The notes under the pieces: model-generated | The model's input: only the letters and a program-made list of their open reading frames with translations | The model's database searches: none | What the model was told of the DNA's origin: nothing | Part shown: piece by piece, positions 46,616 through 53,492 of the stretch | Layout: each line of letters opens with the position of its first letter | How positions within the stretch are numbered: the first letter of the stretch is position 1 | Position numbers and translations under genes: made by a program | From: Postechiella sp039985655 | Lineage (GTDB): Bacteria > Bacteroidota > Bacteroidia > Flavobacteriales > Flavobacteriaceae | DNA length: 64,000 nucleotides | Direction of reading: 5' to 3' | NCBI GenBank assembly: GCA_039985655.1 | Contig: JBDWSF010000017.1 | Location: 49,533-113,532 of the forward strand

Positions 46616-46972
46616 TTATAATTTCTTGTAATAGTTGATAAATCCATTAAGCAACTTTTTACAAGTTTCTATTTGTGATAATACTATATTTAATTTTTCT
46701 TCTGAAATAAAACTCAAATCGTTTGAAAGATATAACTGAGTTTCTAATTCATATAAAGAACCTCTTGAAATATATAAAAAACGAATGGTGTCTTTTGGAG
46801 TTTGCCTCCCACAACCTTCGGCTATATTAGATGGAACGGAAACTGAACATCTTCTAATTTGACTTATAATTCCGTAAATTTCTTCTTTTGGAAAATCATT
46901 GGTTAATAGATAAACATGATTGACTAGTTTTCTAGCTTCAATCCAAACATCTAACTCTATATATGATTTCAT
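46616..46972 (-). CDS. Four-helix-bundle protein (S23/IVS-encoded family)
   Basis: 118 residues. ELDVWIEARKLVNHVYLLT, FPKEEIYGIISQIRRCSVSV, then PSNIAEGCGRQTPKDTIRFL and the C-terminal helices mark the 23S-rRNA-intervening-sequence/four-helix-bundle family. Its members occur inside 23S rRNA insertions and scattered in chromosomes; the Avd protein of diversity-generating retroelements is related. The function of scattered copies is not known. It is inserted between the two halves of metH, 2 bp before the C-terminal one. A short second copy of the metH start lies just upstream (47000-47041). Confidence 0.9.
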   Translation of the reverse strand: MKSYIELDVWIEARKLVNHVYLLTNDFPKEEIYGIISQIRRCSVSVPSNIAEGCGRQTPKDTIRFLYISRGSLYELETQLYLSNDLSFISEEKLNIVLSQIETCKKLLNGFINYYKKL

Positions 46973-46999
46973 TTCTTTTTCATTCTTTAAAACAACAAT

Positions 47000-47041
47000 C
47001 TAATTATTGATTTTTAGTTCTTTGTTACTAGGACTACTCAT
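47000..47041 (-). other. Possible remnant copy of the metH start
   Basis: A 13-codon frame MSSPSNKELKINN and stop, resembling the true metH start MSKPNNQKRVTINQ at both base level (ATGAGTA..CCTA.TAAC..A) and residue level. It lies directly upstream of the four-helix-bundle gene, as expected if that gene had been inserted with duplication of the junction. The similarity is short, so chance is possible. Confidence 0.35.
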
Positions 47042-47085
47042 AAACTTAAAATAGTTCTTGACACCTATTAACTAATAACCAGTAA

Positions 47086-47367
47086 CTAATAATAATGTTC
47101 TACAATTGGAAAAGGTTCATAAAAATGATGTAATAACGCTTTCCATTCTTGATATTCTTCTGATTTCCGAAATCCGATTTCATGATCTTCAATCGTTTCC
47201 CAGTTTACTAATAATATATATTTATCGTCTTGTTCGACGCACTTTTTTAATTGATGTGAGATATAACCTTTCATTGATGAAATAATGGTTTCTGCTTTTT
47301 GAAAACTAGTTTCAAAATCTGGAGAAAGACTTTTCTTTACGTTTAATATAGCTACTTCTAGAATCAT
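47086..47367 (-). CDS. Antibiotic biosynthesis monooxygenase (ABM) domain protein
   Basis: 93 residues, a single small ferredoxin-like ABM domain: VAILNVKKSLSPDFETSFQKAETII, then GYISHQLKKCVEQDDKYILLVNWETIEDHEIGFRKSEEYQEWKALLHHFYEP. Such small dimeric proteins include YgiN-like quinol monooxygenases and many of unknown role. Its position between the metH halves suggests co-expression, but no functional link is evident. Confidence 0.82.
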   Translation of the reverse strand: MILEVAILNVKKSLSPDFETSFQKAETIISSMKGYISHQLKKCVEQDDKYILLVNWETIEDHEIGFRKSEEYQEWKALLHHFYEPFPIVEHYY

Positions 47368-47382
47368 ATTTTTTTACAATAG

Positions 47383-47402
47383 ATTCCTGTCTACGCAGGA
47401 AT
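47383..47402. repeat. Dispersed palindrome ATTCCTG-N6-CAGGAAT, copy 2
   Basis: 7-bp arms attcctg / caggaat with a 6-bp spacer. It forms the end of the homocysteine-methyltransferase gene: the last codons (VIPA) and the TAG stop are read from it. Confidence 0.65.
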
Positions 47403-48392
47403 AACAGTATTTCGCGGTTCGTATTTGTTCGCTAAATCTGCAATGACGCGAATATGCTCTGGAGATGTTCCACAACATCCTCCGATAATATTTATTAAAT
47501 CTTTTTTCAAGTATTCTTCAATCTGTTCACCCATTTCCTCTGGAGTTTCATCGTACTCACCAAAGGCATTTGGCAAGCCTGCGTTAGGATGTGCAGAAAT
47601 AGCAAAATCGGTTTTAGAAGCAATAGCCTCTAAATGCGGTTGCAATAAATTAGCACCTAAAGCACAATTAAATCCAACGGATAATAATGGAATATGTGAT
47701 ACTGAAATTAAAAAAGCTTCTGCTGTTTGCCCAGATAATGTACGTCCTGAAGCATCGGTAATGGTTCCACTTAACATAATTGGAACATCGATATTACGTT
47801 CGTCTTTTACTTCTTCAATTGCAAATAAAGCGGCTTTTGCGTTTAAGGTATCGAAAACGGTTTCTACTAATAGTAAATCAGCTCCTCCATCAAGTAAAGC
47901 TTCTACTTGTTGTTTGTATGCTATTCGTAACTCATCAAAAGTAACAGCTCTATATCCTGGATCGTTCACATCTGGAGACATACTCGCTGTACGGTTTGTG
48001 GGTCCAATAGAACCTGCTACAAAACGGGGTTTATGTGGTTCTCTAGCTGTAAATTCATCAGCGACTTCTTTAGCTATTTTTGCCGATTCGTAATTTAACT
48101 CATATACCAAATCTTCCATTTGGTAATCTGCCATAGCAATAGTCGTACTTGAAAACGTATTGGTTTCCACGATGTCTGCTCCGACTTCAAAATACTTTCC
48201 GTGAATTGTTTTTATAGCCTCTGGCTGAGTAATAGACAATAAATCGTTATTACCTTGTAATGGTGATGGATAATCTTTAAAGCGTTCGCCTCTAAAATCT
48301 TCTTCGGTAAACTTATAAGCTTGTAACATGGTTCCCATCGCTCCATCGAGAACAAGAATACGTTGTTTTAGGGCTTCTCTTATATTTGACAT
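47391..48392 (-). CDS. metH: Homocysteine-binding half of methionine synthase
   Basis: 333 residues, homocysteine S-methyltransferase domain: RILVLDGAMGTMLQAY at the N-terminus and the zinc-binding cysteines in SVGFNCALGA and IIGGCCGTSPEHIR. It corresponds to the first domain of MetH, encoded separately from the rest (43911-46613), a split known in Bacteroidota. A SAM-I riboswitch lies upstream, so expression should fall when SAM is abundant. The C-terminal residues come from a dispersed palindrome. Confidence 0.93.
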   Translation of the reverse strand: MSNIREALKQRILVLDGAMGTMLQAYKFTEEDFRGERFKDYPSPLQGNNDLLSITQPEAIKTIHGKYFEVGADIVETNTFSSTTIAMADYQMEDLVYELNYESAKIAKEVADEFTAREPHKPRFVAGSIGPTNRTASMSPDVNDPGYRAVTFDELRIAYKQQVEALLDGGADLLLVETVFDTLNAKAALFAIEEVKDERNIDVPIMLSGTITDASGRTLSGQTAEAFLISVSHIPLLSVGFNCALGANLLQPHLEAIASKTDFAISAHPNAGLPNAFGEYDETPEEMGEQIEEYLKKDLINIIGGCCGTSPEHIRVIADLANKYEPRNTVIPA

Positions 48393-48525
48393 TCTGATAT
48401 TATATTTAAACTACTTAAATTTTTACGACACCGTCATTCTGAAACGAATCCGTTTAACGGCACTTAATTATAAGTCGTTTTTTATTATAAAAATATCATC
48501 AAGAAAAGTGAAAAAAAATACTTTT

Positions 48526-48638
48526 CGTTATCTGCGTAATTAGCAAAACTAATTAGTAGAACGTAGCACCTTCTTTACAAGCTAAAGGGTTGCCAAGGCT
48601 TCACTGGGTCTATTCCCTCTACCTTTCTTGATAACACT
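48526..48638 (-). promoter_or_regulatory. SAM-I (S-box) riboswitch
   Basis: Minus-strand sequence shows the S-box core in order: P1 5' strand GTTATC, AAGAAAGGTAGAGGGAATAG (kink-turn region), CCCAGTGAAGCC, TTGGCAACC, GAAGGTGCTAC, and P1 3' strand GATAAC, which is fully complementary to the first. This is the class I SAM-binding fold. It precedes the homocysteine-binding half of metH by 134 bp. A GAAAAGT/ACTTTTC hairpin follows at once (48503-48526), without a clean U-run, so how the gene is switched off is uncertain. Confidence 0.92.
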
Positions 48639-48664
48639 ATTTAATACGTTAATGAACTGGTTGG

Positions 48665-48672
48665 CAAAAATA
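48665..48672 (-). promoter_or_regulatory. -7 element of the riboswitch transcript
   Basis: Minus-strand TATTTTTG, exact TAnnTTTG match, about 27 bp upstream of the riboswitch. No TTG at the usual distance. The rest of the 397-bp gap between metH and cysM holds the riboswitch, its expression platform and the hairpin at 48747. Confidence 0.5.
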
Positions 48673-48746
48673 CTAACTATATTTTTGTTTTCCTTATCCT
48701 GCTAGGTCTTTTTTCGACTTTGCAGCTTTAATTTAGCTTATCTCAA

Positions 48747-48775
48747 ACCTGTCAGGTTTTAAAAACCTGACAGGT
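48747..48775 (-). terminator. Strong palindrome after cysM
   Basis: Perfect 14-bp arms ACCTGTCAGGTTTT / AAAACCTGACAGGT with a 1-nt centre, 14 bp after the cysM stop. It can act as a terminator, and it belongs to the same palindrome type as 50483-50515. Confidence 0.6.
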
Positions 48776-48789
48776 CTTGATTCCAAAAC

Positions 48790-49680
48790 CTACTCAAACA
48801 AAGTTGATGATAAATAGCGGTCACCTCTATCGCAGATAATAGCAACCACAATACCTTTTTCTAAAGACTCTGCAATTTGTAATGCACAAAACACAGAACC
48901 GCCACTGCTCATTCCTGCAAAAATACCTTCTTCTTTAGCCAGACGTTGTGTTGTTACTTTCGCATCTTCCGCTGTTACATCAACTACAACATCCACTTTA
49001 GAACGATCGAAAAACTTAGGCACATAATCTGGCGACCATTTTCTAATCCCTGGGATTCTTGCTCCATCGGCGGGTTGAGCACCAACTATAGTAATTGCAG
49101 GATTCTTTTCTTTTAAAAACGTAGATGTCCCCATAATAGTTCCCGTAGTCCCCATGGCAGACACAAAATGCGTTACTTCACCTTCGGTATCTCTCCAAAT
49201 TTCTGGCCCAGTAGTTTTATAATGTGCTTTCCAATTATCATCATTTTCAAACTGATTTAAAAGCGTATACCCTTTTTCATCACGCAGTTTAAAAGCTAAA
49301 TCTCGAGATCCTTCAATACCTACATCTGCTGACGTTAAAATAACCTCAGCACCATAAGCACGCATGGTTTTAACACGTTCTTCGGTAGAATTCTCAGGCA
49401 TTACTAACACGATGTTCAATCCTAATAACTGCGCTATAAATGCCAAAGCAATACCAGTATTTCCGCTAGTGGCTTCAACCAAAGTGCCGCCTTTCTTAAT
49501 ATCACCTCTTTTAAGGGCTTCACTAATCATATTAAAAGCTGCTCGATCTTTTACACTTCCGCCAGGATTATTTCCTTCTAGTTTCAAAAACAATCGAACG
49601 TTTTTATTTTTCAGAATATGACTTGCTTCTACAAGCGGTGTATTCCCTATTTCGTCTAATATCGTTTTACCGTATGCCAT
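48790..49680 (-). CDS. cysM: Cysteine synthase B-type O-acetylserine sulfhydrylase
   Basis: 296 residues, fold-type II PLP enzyme that makes cysteine from O-acetylserine and sulfide. The PLP lysine is in NPGGSVKDRAAFNM, the phosphate loop is TSGNTGIALA, and MGTTGTIMGTS matches the CysM subgroup. The gene start lies inside cysE (14-bp overlap), so serine acetyltransferase and cysteine synthase are made together. Confidence 0.93.
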   Translation of the reverse strand: MAYGKTILDEIGNTPLVEASHILKNKNVRLFLKLEGNNPGGSVKDRAAFNMISEALKRGDIKKGGTLVEATSGNTGIALAFIAQLLGLNIVLVMPENSTEERVKTMRAYGAEVILTSADVGIEGSRDLAFKLRDEKGYTLLNQFENDDNWKAHYKTTGPEIWRDTEGEVTHFVSAMGTTGTIMGTSTFLKEKNPAITIVGAQPADGARIPGIRKWSPDYVPKFFDRSKVDVVVDVTAEDAKVTTQRLAKEEGIFAGMSSGGSVFCALQIAESLEKGIVVAIICDRGDRYLSSTLFE

Positions 49681-50407
49681 TTTTCTTTGGTCTAATTTTA
49701 ATTTCTGTTTGATACGTCACTAACGAATTTTGTGGAACTGACTGGGTAATCCAGACATTCGCGCCAATAACACTATTTTCACCAATAACAATATCGCCAC
49801 CTAAAATAGTAGCGTTAGCATAAATAGTGACATTATCGTCAATTGTCGGGTGTCTTTTAGTCGATGCTAAATCTTTAGAAACCTGAATACCTCCTAAGGT
49901 TACACCTTGATAAATTTTAACATGCTTCCCTATTATCGATGTTTCGCCAATTACAATCCCTGTGCCGTGGTCAATATAAAACGACTCTCCAATAGTGGCT
50001 CCTGGATGAATATCGATACCTGTAATCCCATGAATATATTCACTCATCATTCTTGGTAAAATATAAACATCTAAATTATAAAGCGCATGACTTAATCTAT
50101 AAATAGAAATGGCATGAAACCCAGGATATGCCATATAAATTTCATCTAAACAATGCGAAGCTGGATCGTTATTTTCAAATGCAATCGCATCCAAATCTAA
50201 TTGACGCCTAATCTCGGGAAGTTCTTCTTTAAACGTTTCCCAAATCCCTGCACCATTTTCAATCTCTAATTTAGCGAGTATTTTAAGAAAGGTTTTCTCT
50301 AAATATTCACCATGCGTTTCTTCTTGTTCACAATCAAACAAAGAATAAAACAACCTTTTAGTAAATGTTTTAACCGTATCTTTTAAACAAACATTATAAC
50401 TTTTCAT
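49667..50407 (-). CDS. cysE: Serine O-acetyltransferase
   Basis: 246 residues. The N-terminal helical domain is followed by a left-handed beta-helix of hexapeptide repeats: GIDIHPGATIGESFYIDHGTGIVIGETSIIGKHVKIYQGVTLGG is the family core (catalytic histidines in IDHGTG and near HPGA). A second part is KRHPTIDDNVTIYANATILG. It makes O-acetylserine for CysM, whose gene overlaps by 14 bp. Confidence 0.93.
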   Translation of the reverse strand: MKSYNVCLKDTVKTFTKRLFYSLFDCEQEETHGEYLEKTFLKILAKLEIENGAGIWETFKEELPEIRRQLDLDAIAFENNDPASHCLDEIYMAYPGFHAISIYRLSHALYNLDVYILPRMMSEYIHGITGIDIHPGATIGESFYIDHGTGIVIGETSIIGKHVKIYQGVTLGGIQVSKDLASTKRHPTIDDNVTIYANATILGGDIVIGENSVIGANVWITQSVPQNSLVTYQTEIKIRPKKNGIR

Positions 50408-50436
50408 CTCACTATTTGTTATTAATTCCGAGTTTC

Positions 50437-50466
50437 TAAAAGTAAAATTTATACTTGTAAATCCAA
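50437..50466 (-). promoter_or_regulatory. Promoter of cysE-cysM
   Basis: TTG (50466-50464), 19-bp spacer, then TACTTTTA (50444-50437), one base from TAnnTTTG. Spacing and position fit a Bacteroidota promoter, about 30 bp before the start codon. Confidence 0.6.
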
Positions 50467-50482
50467 CTTTTATTAAACACTA

Positions 50483-50515
50483 AATCCTACAAGGTTTTCA
50501 AAACCTTGCAGGATT
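50483..50515. repeat. Palindrome before the cysE promoter
   Basis: 16-bp arms AATCCTACAAGGTTTT / AAAACCTTGCAGGATT around one base, with one mismatch. Same type as 48747-48775 (CCTGnnAGGTTTT core). Confidence 0.55.
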
Positions 50516-50539
50516 ATATTTTCTTAATGCTTTTTATCT

Positions 50540-50672
50540 TAGCATTCTCTTTCAGGTCGGGCTTTATTCGTGATTTTCTATTTTTAAATTAAAGAACTCA
50601 TGAATATAAATATATCATTATTTGCTCCCTCCTACGTCGGGGAATTCAAACTGGCCGTTCAATCCCTAATAA
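50540..50672 (+). repeat. Long dispersed intergenic repeat, copy C
   Basis: Left part CTTTCAGGTCGGGCTTTATT, right part CCGTTCAATCCCTAATAACC. The most diverged of the three copies (A at 34559, B at 43560). It fills the middle of the 515-bp gap between cysE and the flavoprotein gene. Confidence 0.45.
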
Positions 50673-50673
50673 C

Positions 50674-50710
50674 CTAAATGTTAAAGTTATTTTTTAACTT
50701 CAACATTTAG
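50674..50710. repeat. Hairpin in the cysE/flavoprotein gap
   Basis: 16-bp arms CTAAATGTTAAAGTTA / TAACTTCAACATTTAG with one mismatch. It could form a terminator in either direction. Confidence 0.45.
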
Positions 50711-50807
50711 TCTATTTATATTTTAAAAACCATCTAAAAAAAATTCTTAGTTTTTAAAATAAAGTTGGTCAAAAGCAGAAAGCCTTTTTATATGCTCTTT
50801 ATACTTT

Positions 50808-50872
50808 AACCTTCCTAATTTCGATTAAATCGAAATTGTCCTCCCTTTTAAACAAAAGGGAGGAACAAGTTT
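50808..50872 (-). repeat. Inverted dispersed repeat D, copy 2
   Basis: Contains AATTTCGATT-A-AATCGAAATT (50817-50837) and an 11-bp hairpin TCCTCCCTTTT / AAAAGGGAGGA (50839-50864). The whole is the reverse complement of a sequence closely like 34740-34802. The hairpin lies about 60 bp after the flavoprotein stop and may terminate it. Confidence 0.65.
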
Positions 50873-50922
50873 ATATTATTCAGTTTAACAATCTAATAAT
50901 CTAACTGTCTAACAGATCTAAT

Positions 50923-51975
50923 TTAATTTATCGCTTGCACGACAGCTTTTGGAGCCTCTTTACGAGAACCATCAAAACCATCAATACCACTAACTGTTGT
51001 GTATTTCAACACTAATCGTTTACCAGGGTTAATAATTCTATAAGCCGCTTGAACCATTAATGTTGCTTCATGAAAACCACAAAGAATCAATTTTAATTTT
51101 TCTGGGTACGTATTCACATCTCCAATAGCGAAAACACCAGGAATATTCGTTTGATAATTAAGTGAATTATCAACCTTTATAGCGTTTTTCTCAATATCTA
51201 ACCCCCAATTTCCAATAGGCCCTAATTTTGGAGATAATCCAAATAAAGGAATGAAGTGATCGGTTTCAATTTGAGACTCTACACCATCTTGTAAAACAGT
51301 AACTGATTCAATTTTACCATCACCATTTAAATCTTTAACTTCTGCTGGTGTAATTAAATTAATTTTACCTGCTTTAGTTAATTCTCCAACTTTTTCAACA
51401 GAGTCTAAAGCGCCTCTAAATTCATTTCTTCTATGAATTAAAGTCACTGAAGATGCTATATCGGTTAAAAAGATACTCCAGTCTAAAGCAGAATCGCCAC
51501 CTCCAGATATTACCACTTTTTTATCTCTGTAAAATTCGGGATCTTTAATAATGTATTCTACACCTTTATCCTCATAATCAGCAATACCTTCAATAGCTGG
51601 CTTTCTAGGTTCGAAAGATCCTAATCCACCTGCAATAGCAACTATTGGAGCTTGGTGTTGTGTCCCTTTATTTGTGGTAACAATAAAAGAACCATCTTCT
51701 TGTTTCTCTATCGTTTCTGCACGTTCACCTAAAGTAAACCCAGGTTCAAATTGTTTTCCTTGTTCTAACAAATTCCTTGTTAAGTCTCCCGCTAAAATTT
51801 CTGGAAAACCAGGGATATCATAAATAGGTTTTTTAGGATAAATCTCAGAACATTGTCCACCTGCTTGTGGTAATGCGTCAATTAAATGACATTTAAGTTT
51901 TAATAATCCTGCTTCAAAAACTGTGAATAATCCAGTTGGCCCCGCGCCTATTATAAGTATGTCTGTTTTAATCAT
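50923..51975 (-). CDS. Ferredoxin-NADP reductase-like flavoprotein (TrxB fold)
   Basis: 350 residues. FAD-binding IIGAGPTGLFTVFEAG at the N-terminus, NADPH-binding VVISGGGDSALDW, and GVFAIGDVNTYPEKLKLILCGFHEATLMVQAAY at the C-terminus. The redox CxxC of thioredoxin reductase is absent, so it belongs to the thioredoxin-reductase-like ferredoxin-NADP reductases. It is downstream of the siroheme and sulfite-reductase genes, which suggests that it supplies reduced ferredoxin to that ferredoxin-type enzyme. Confidence 0.85.
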   Translation of the reverse strand: MIKTDILIIGAGPTGLFTVFEAGLLKLKCHLIDALPQAGGQCSEIYPKKPIYDIPGFPEILAGDLTRNLLEQGKQFEPGFTLGERAETIEKQEDGSFIVTTNKGTQHQAPIVAIAGGLGSFEPRKPAIEGIADYEDKGVEYIIKDPEFYRDKKVVISGGGDSALDWSIFLTDIASSVTLIHRRNEFRGALDSVEKVGELTKAGKINLITPAEVKDLNGDGKIESVTVLQDGVESQIETDHFIPLFGLSPKLGPIGNWGLDIEKNAIKVDNSLNYQTNIPGVFAIGDVNTYPEKLKLILCGFHEATLMVQAAYRIINPGKRLVLKYTTVSGIDGFDGSRKEAPKAVVQAIN

Positions 51976-51994
51976 TATATACTACTTTTACTAT

Positions 51995-52615
51995 TTATTT
52001 TTCTATTAATCCTTTAGTGAATTCGTTCAATTTCTCGACTTTTTCTTCGAAATCACCTTTTATTGTTTTTCTGTATTCGTTTAAATTCTTTACTAAATCA
52101 TCCACGTTTTCTGGAATAACATCCTCAAAAAACTGACGCAAACGTTTTGCCGTTGTTGGTGATTTCCCATTGGTCGAAATAGCCACTTTTACATTACCTT
52201 TTGTTACAATGCCTCCCATATAAAAATCGCAATATGGCGGATTATCTGCCACATTAACTAAAATGCTTTTTTTACGGCAATGCTTATAAACTTTTACGTT
52301 TACTTTAGGAATATCTGTCGTTGCAATAACAATATGTATTCCTTTTAAATAACGTTTTTTATATGCTTCTTTTACAAGCTTAACGTTTCCTGTTTTAGAC
52401 AAAGATATAGTACCTTCTCTAAACATAGGAGACACTATAGTTACACAAGCATCTGGACTAGACTTTAATAAAAACGTTAATTTCTCTTCTGCTACATTGC
52501 CACCACCAACAATTAGAATTTTTAAGTTTTTAGTTTTCAAGAAAATAGGATATAAATTATTCCTTTCTTCTTTAACTAAATTAGATTCTTTTATTTTGTC
52601 CGCTTCAGCTAACAT
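51995..52615 (-). CDS. Precorrin-2 dehydrogenase / sirohydrochlorin ferrochelatase-type protein (CysG N-domain)
   Basis: 206 residues from the ATG at 52615, chosen because it lies just 1 bp after the cobA stop. An upstream in-frame ATG (52663) would overlap cobA. LYPIFLKTKNLKILIVGGGNVAEEKL is the NAD-binding region of Met8/CysG-N, and PPYCDFYMGGIVTKGNVKVAISTNGKSPTTAKRLR is the family core. It oxidises precorrin-2 and probably inserts iron to give siroheme, the cofactor of the sulfite reductase encoded upstream. Confidence 0.9.
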   Translation of the reverse strand: MLAEADKIKESNLVKEERNNLYPIFLKTKNLKILIVGGGNVAEEKLTFLLKSSPDACVTIVSPMFREGTISLSKTGNVKLVKEAYKKRYLKGIHIVIATTDIPKVNVKVYKHCRKKSILVNVADNPPYCDFYMGGIVTKGNVKVAISTNGKSPTTAKRLRQFFEDVIPENVDDLVKNLNEYRKTIKGDFEEKVEKLNEFTKGLIEK

Positions 52616-52616
52616 A

Positions 52617-53423
52617 TTACAGGTTTTCATTAACTTCTTCGTAAACCGATGATAATATCGCACGTTCTTTCACGACATCCCCAATAACAATAATGGCTGG
52701 ATTAGCTAATTGTTTTTCTGCAACGATTTGCTCTATAGTTCCAATAGTTCCAATTCCAACATTCTGATTCTCTCTGGTTCCATTTTGAATAATAGCTATG
52801 GCAACATCTTGTTTATTTTCGTTTGAAAAAATGGTTACAATTTCTCCAAGCTTACTCATTCCCATTAAAATAACAACGGTTGCTGACGATTTTGCTGCTA
52901 AAGCAATATCTCCAGACAATTGATGTTTTTTAGTTGTTCCTGTAATGACCCAAAAACTTTCGGAAGCACCACGTTTTGTTAACGGAATCCCTTGATATGC
53001 TGGCACTGCCATTGATGACGAAATACCTGGCACCACAAAAGTTTCTAAACCAAATGATCTTACATAATCTATCTCTTCTGCGCCTCGACCAAAAATAAAA
53101 GGATCGCCACCCTTTAAACGAACAACATGTCCTTTCTCTTTAGCTTTAGATACGATAAGCTCGTTTATTTGTTCTTGCTGAAATGCATAACACCCTTTAC
53201 GTTTACCCACAAAAATTAGTTCTGCATCTTTTGATGCGTACTTTAATAATGTTTCGTTAATAAGCGCATCGTAAAGCACCACGTTTGCAGACTCAATCGC
53301 TTTAATTGCTTTAAGCGTAATTAAATCTTCGTCGCCTGGGCCTGCCCCTACTATGGTTAAGCGCCCCCTAACCCTCGAAGAAGGAATTACTAACTTATTA
53401 TTTATGTGTTTTTCTTTATTCAC
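52617..53423 (-). CDS. cobA: Uroporphyrinogen-III C-methyltransferase
   Basis: 268 residues. SAM-binding GAGPGDEDLITLKAIKAIE at the N-terminus, RLKGGDPFIFGRGAEE, VPGISSSMAVPAYQGIPLT and TGTTKKHQ are the signatures of SUMT. It makes precorrin-2 for siroheme; the CysG-N-like partner follows 1 bp later. Together they replace the three-domain CysG of enterobacteria. Confidence 0.94.
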   Translation of the reverse strand: MNKEKHINNKLVIPSSRVRGRLTIVGAGPGDEDLITLKAIKAIESANVVLYDALINETLLKYASKDAELIFVGKRKGCYAFQQEQINELIVSKAKEKGHVVRLKGGDPFIFGRGAEEIDYVRSFGLETFVVPGISSSMAVPAYQGIPLTKRGASESFWVITGTTKKHQLSGDIALAAKSSATVVILMGMSKLGEIVTIFSNENKQDVAIAIIQNGTRENQNVGIGTIGTIEQIVAEKQLANPAIIVIGDVVKERAILSSVYEEVNENL

Positions 53424-53468
53424 TTAGTCTACTTAAATTTCCCATACTATAAACGTTTTTTCGTTTAA

Positions 53469-53490
53469 TTCCCTCCTTTGGGGATAGGGG
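53469..53490. repeat. C-run/G-run dispersed palindrome, copy 3
   Basis: ttccctcctttgggg followed by atagggga, 3 bp after the sulfite reductase stop, between it and cobA. Confidence 0.5.
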
Positions 53491-53492
53491 AT

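Noticed and set aside
47425..48093. 222-codon open frame on the plus strand
   Set aside because: Lies wholly inside the homocysteine-binding metH half on the other strand, whose protein has clear family motifs. The plus-strand translation is Ser/Pro/Ala/Lys-rich and shows no domain.
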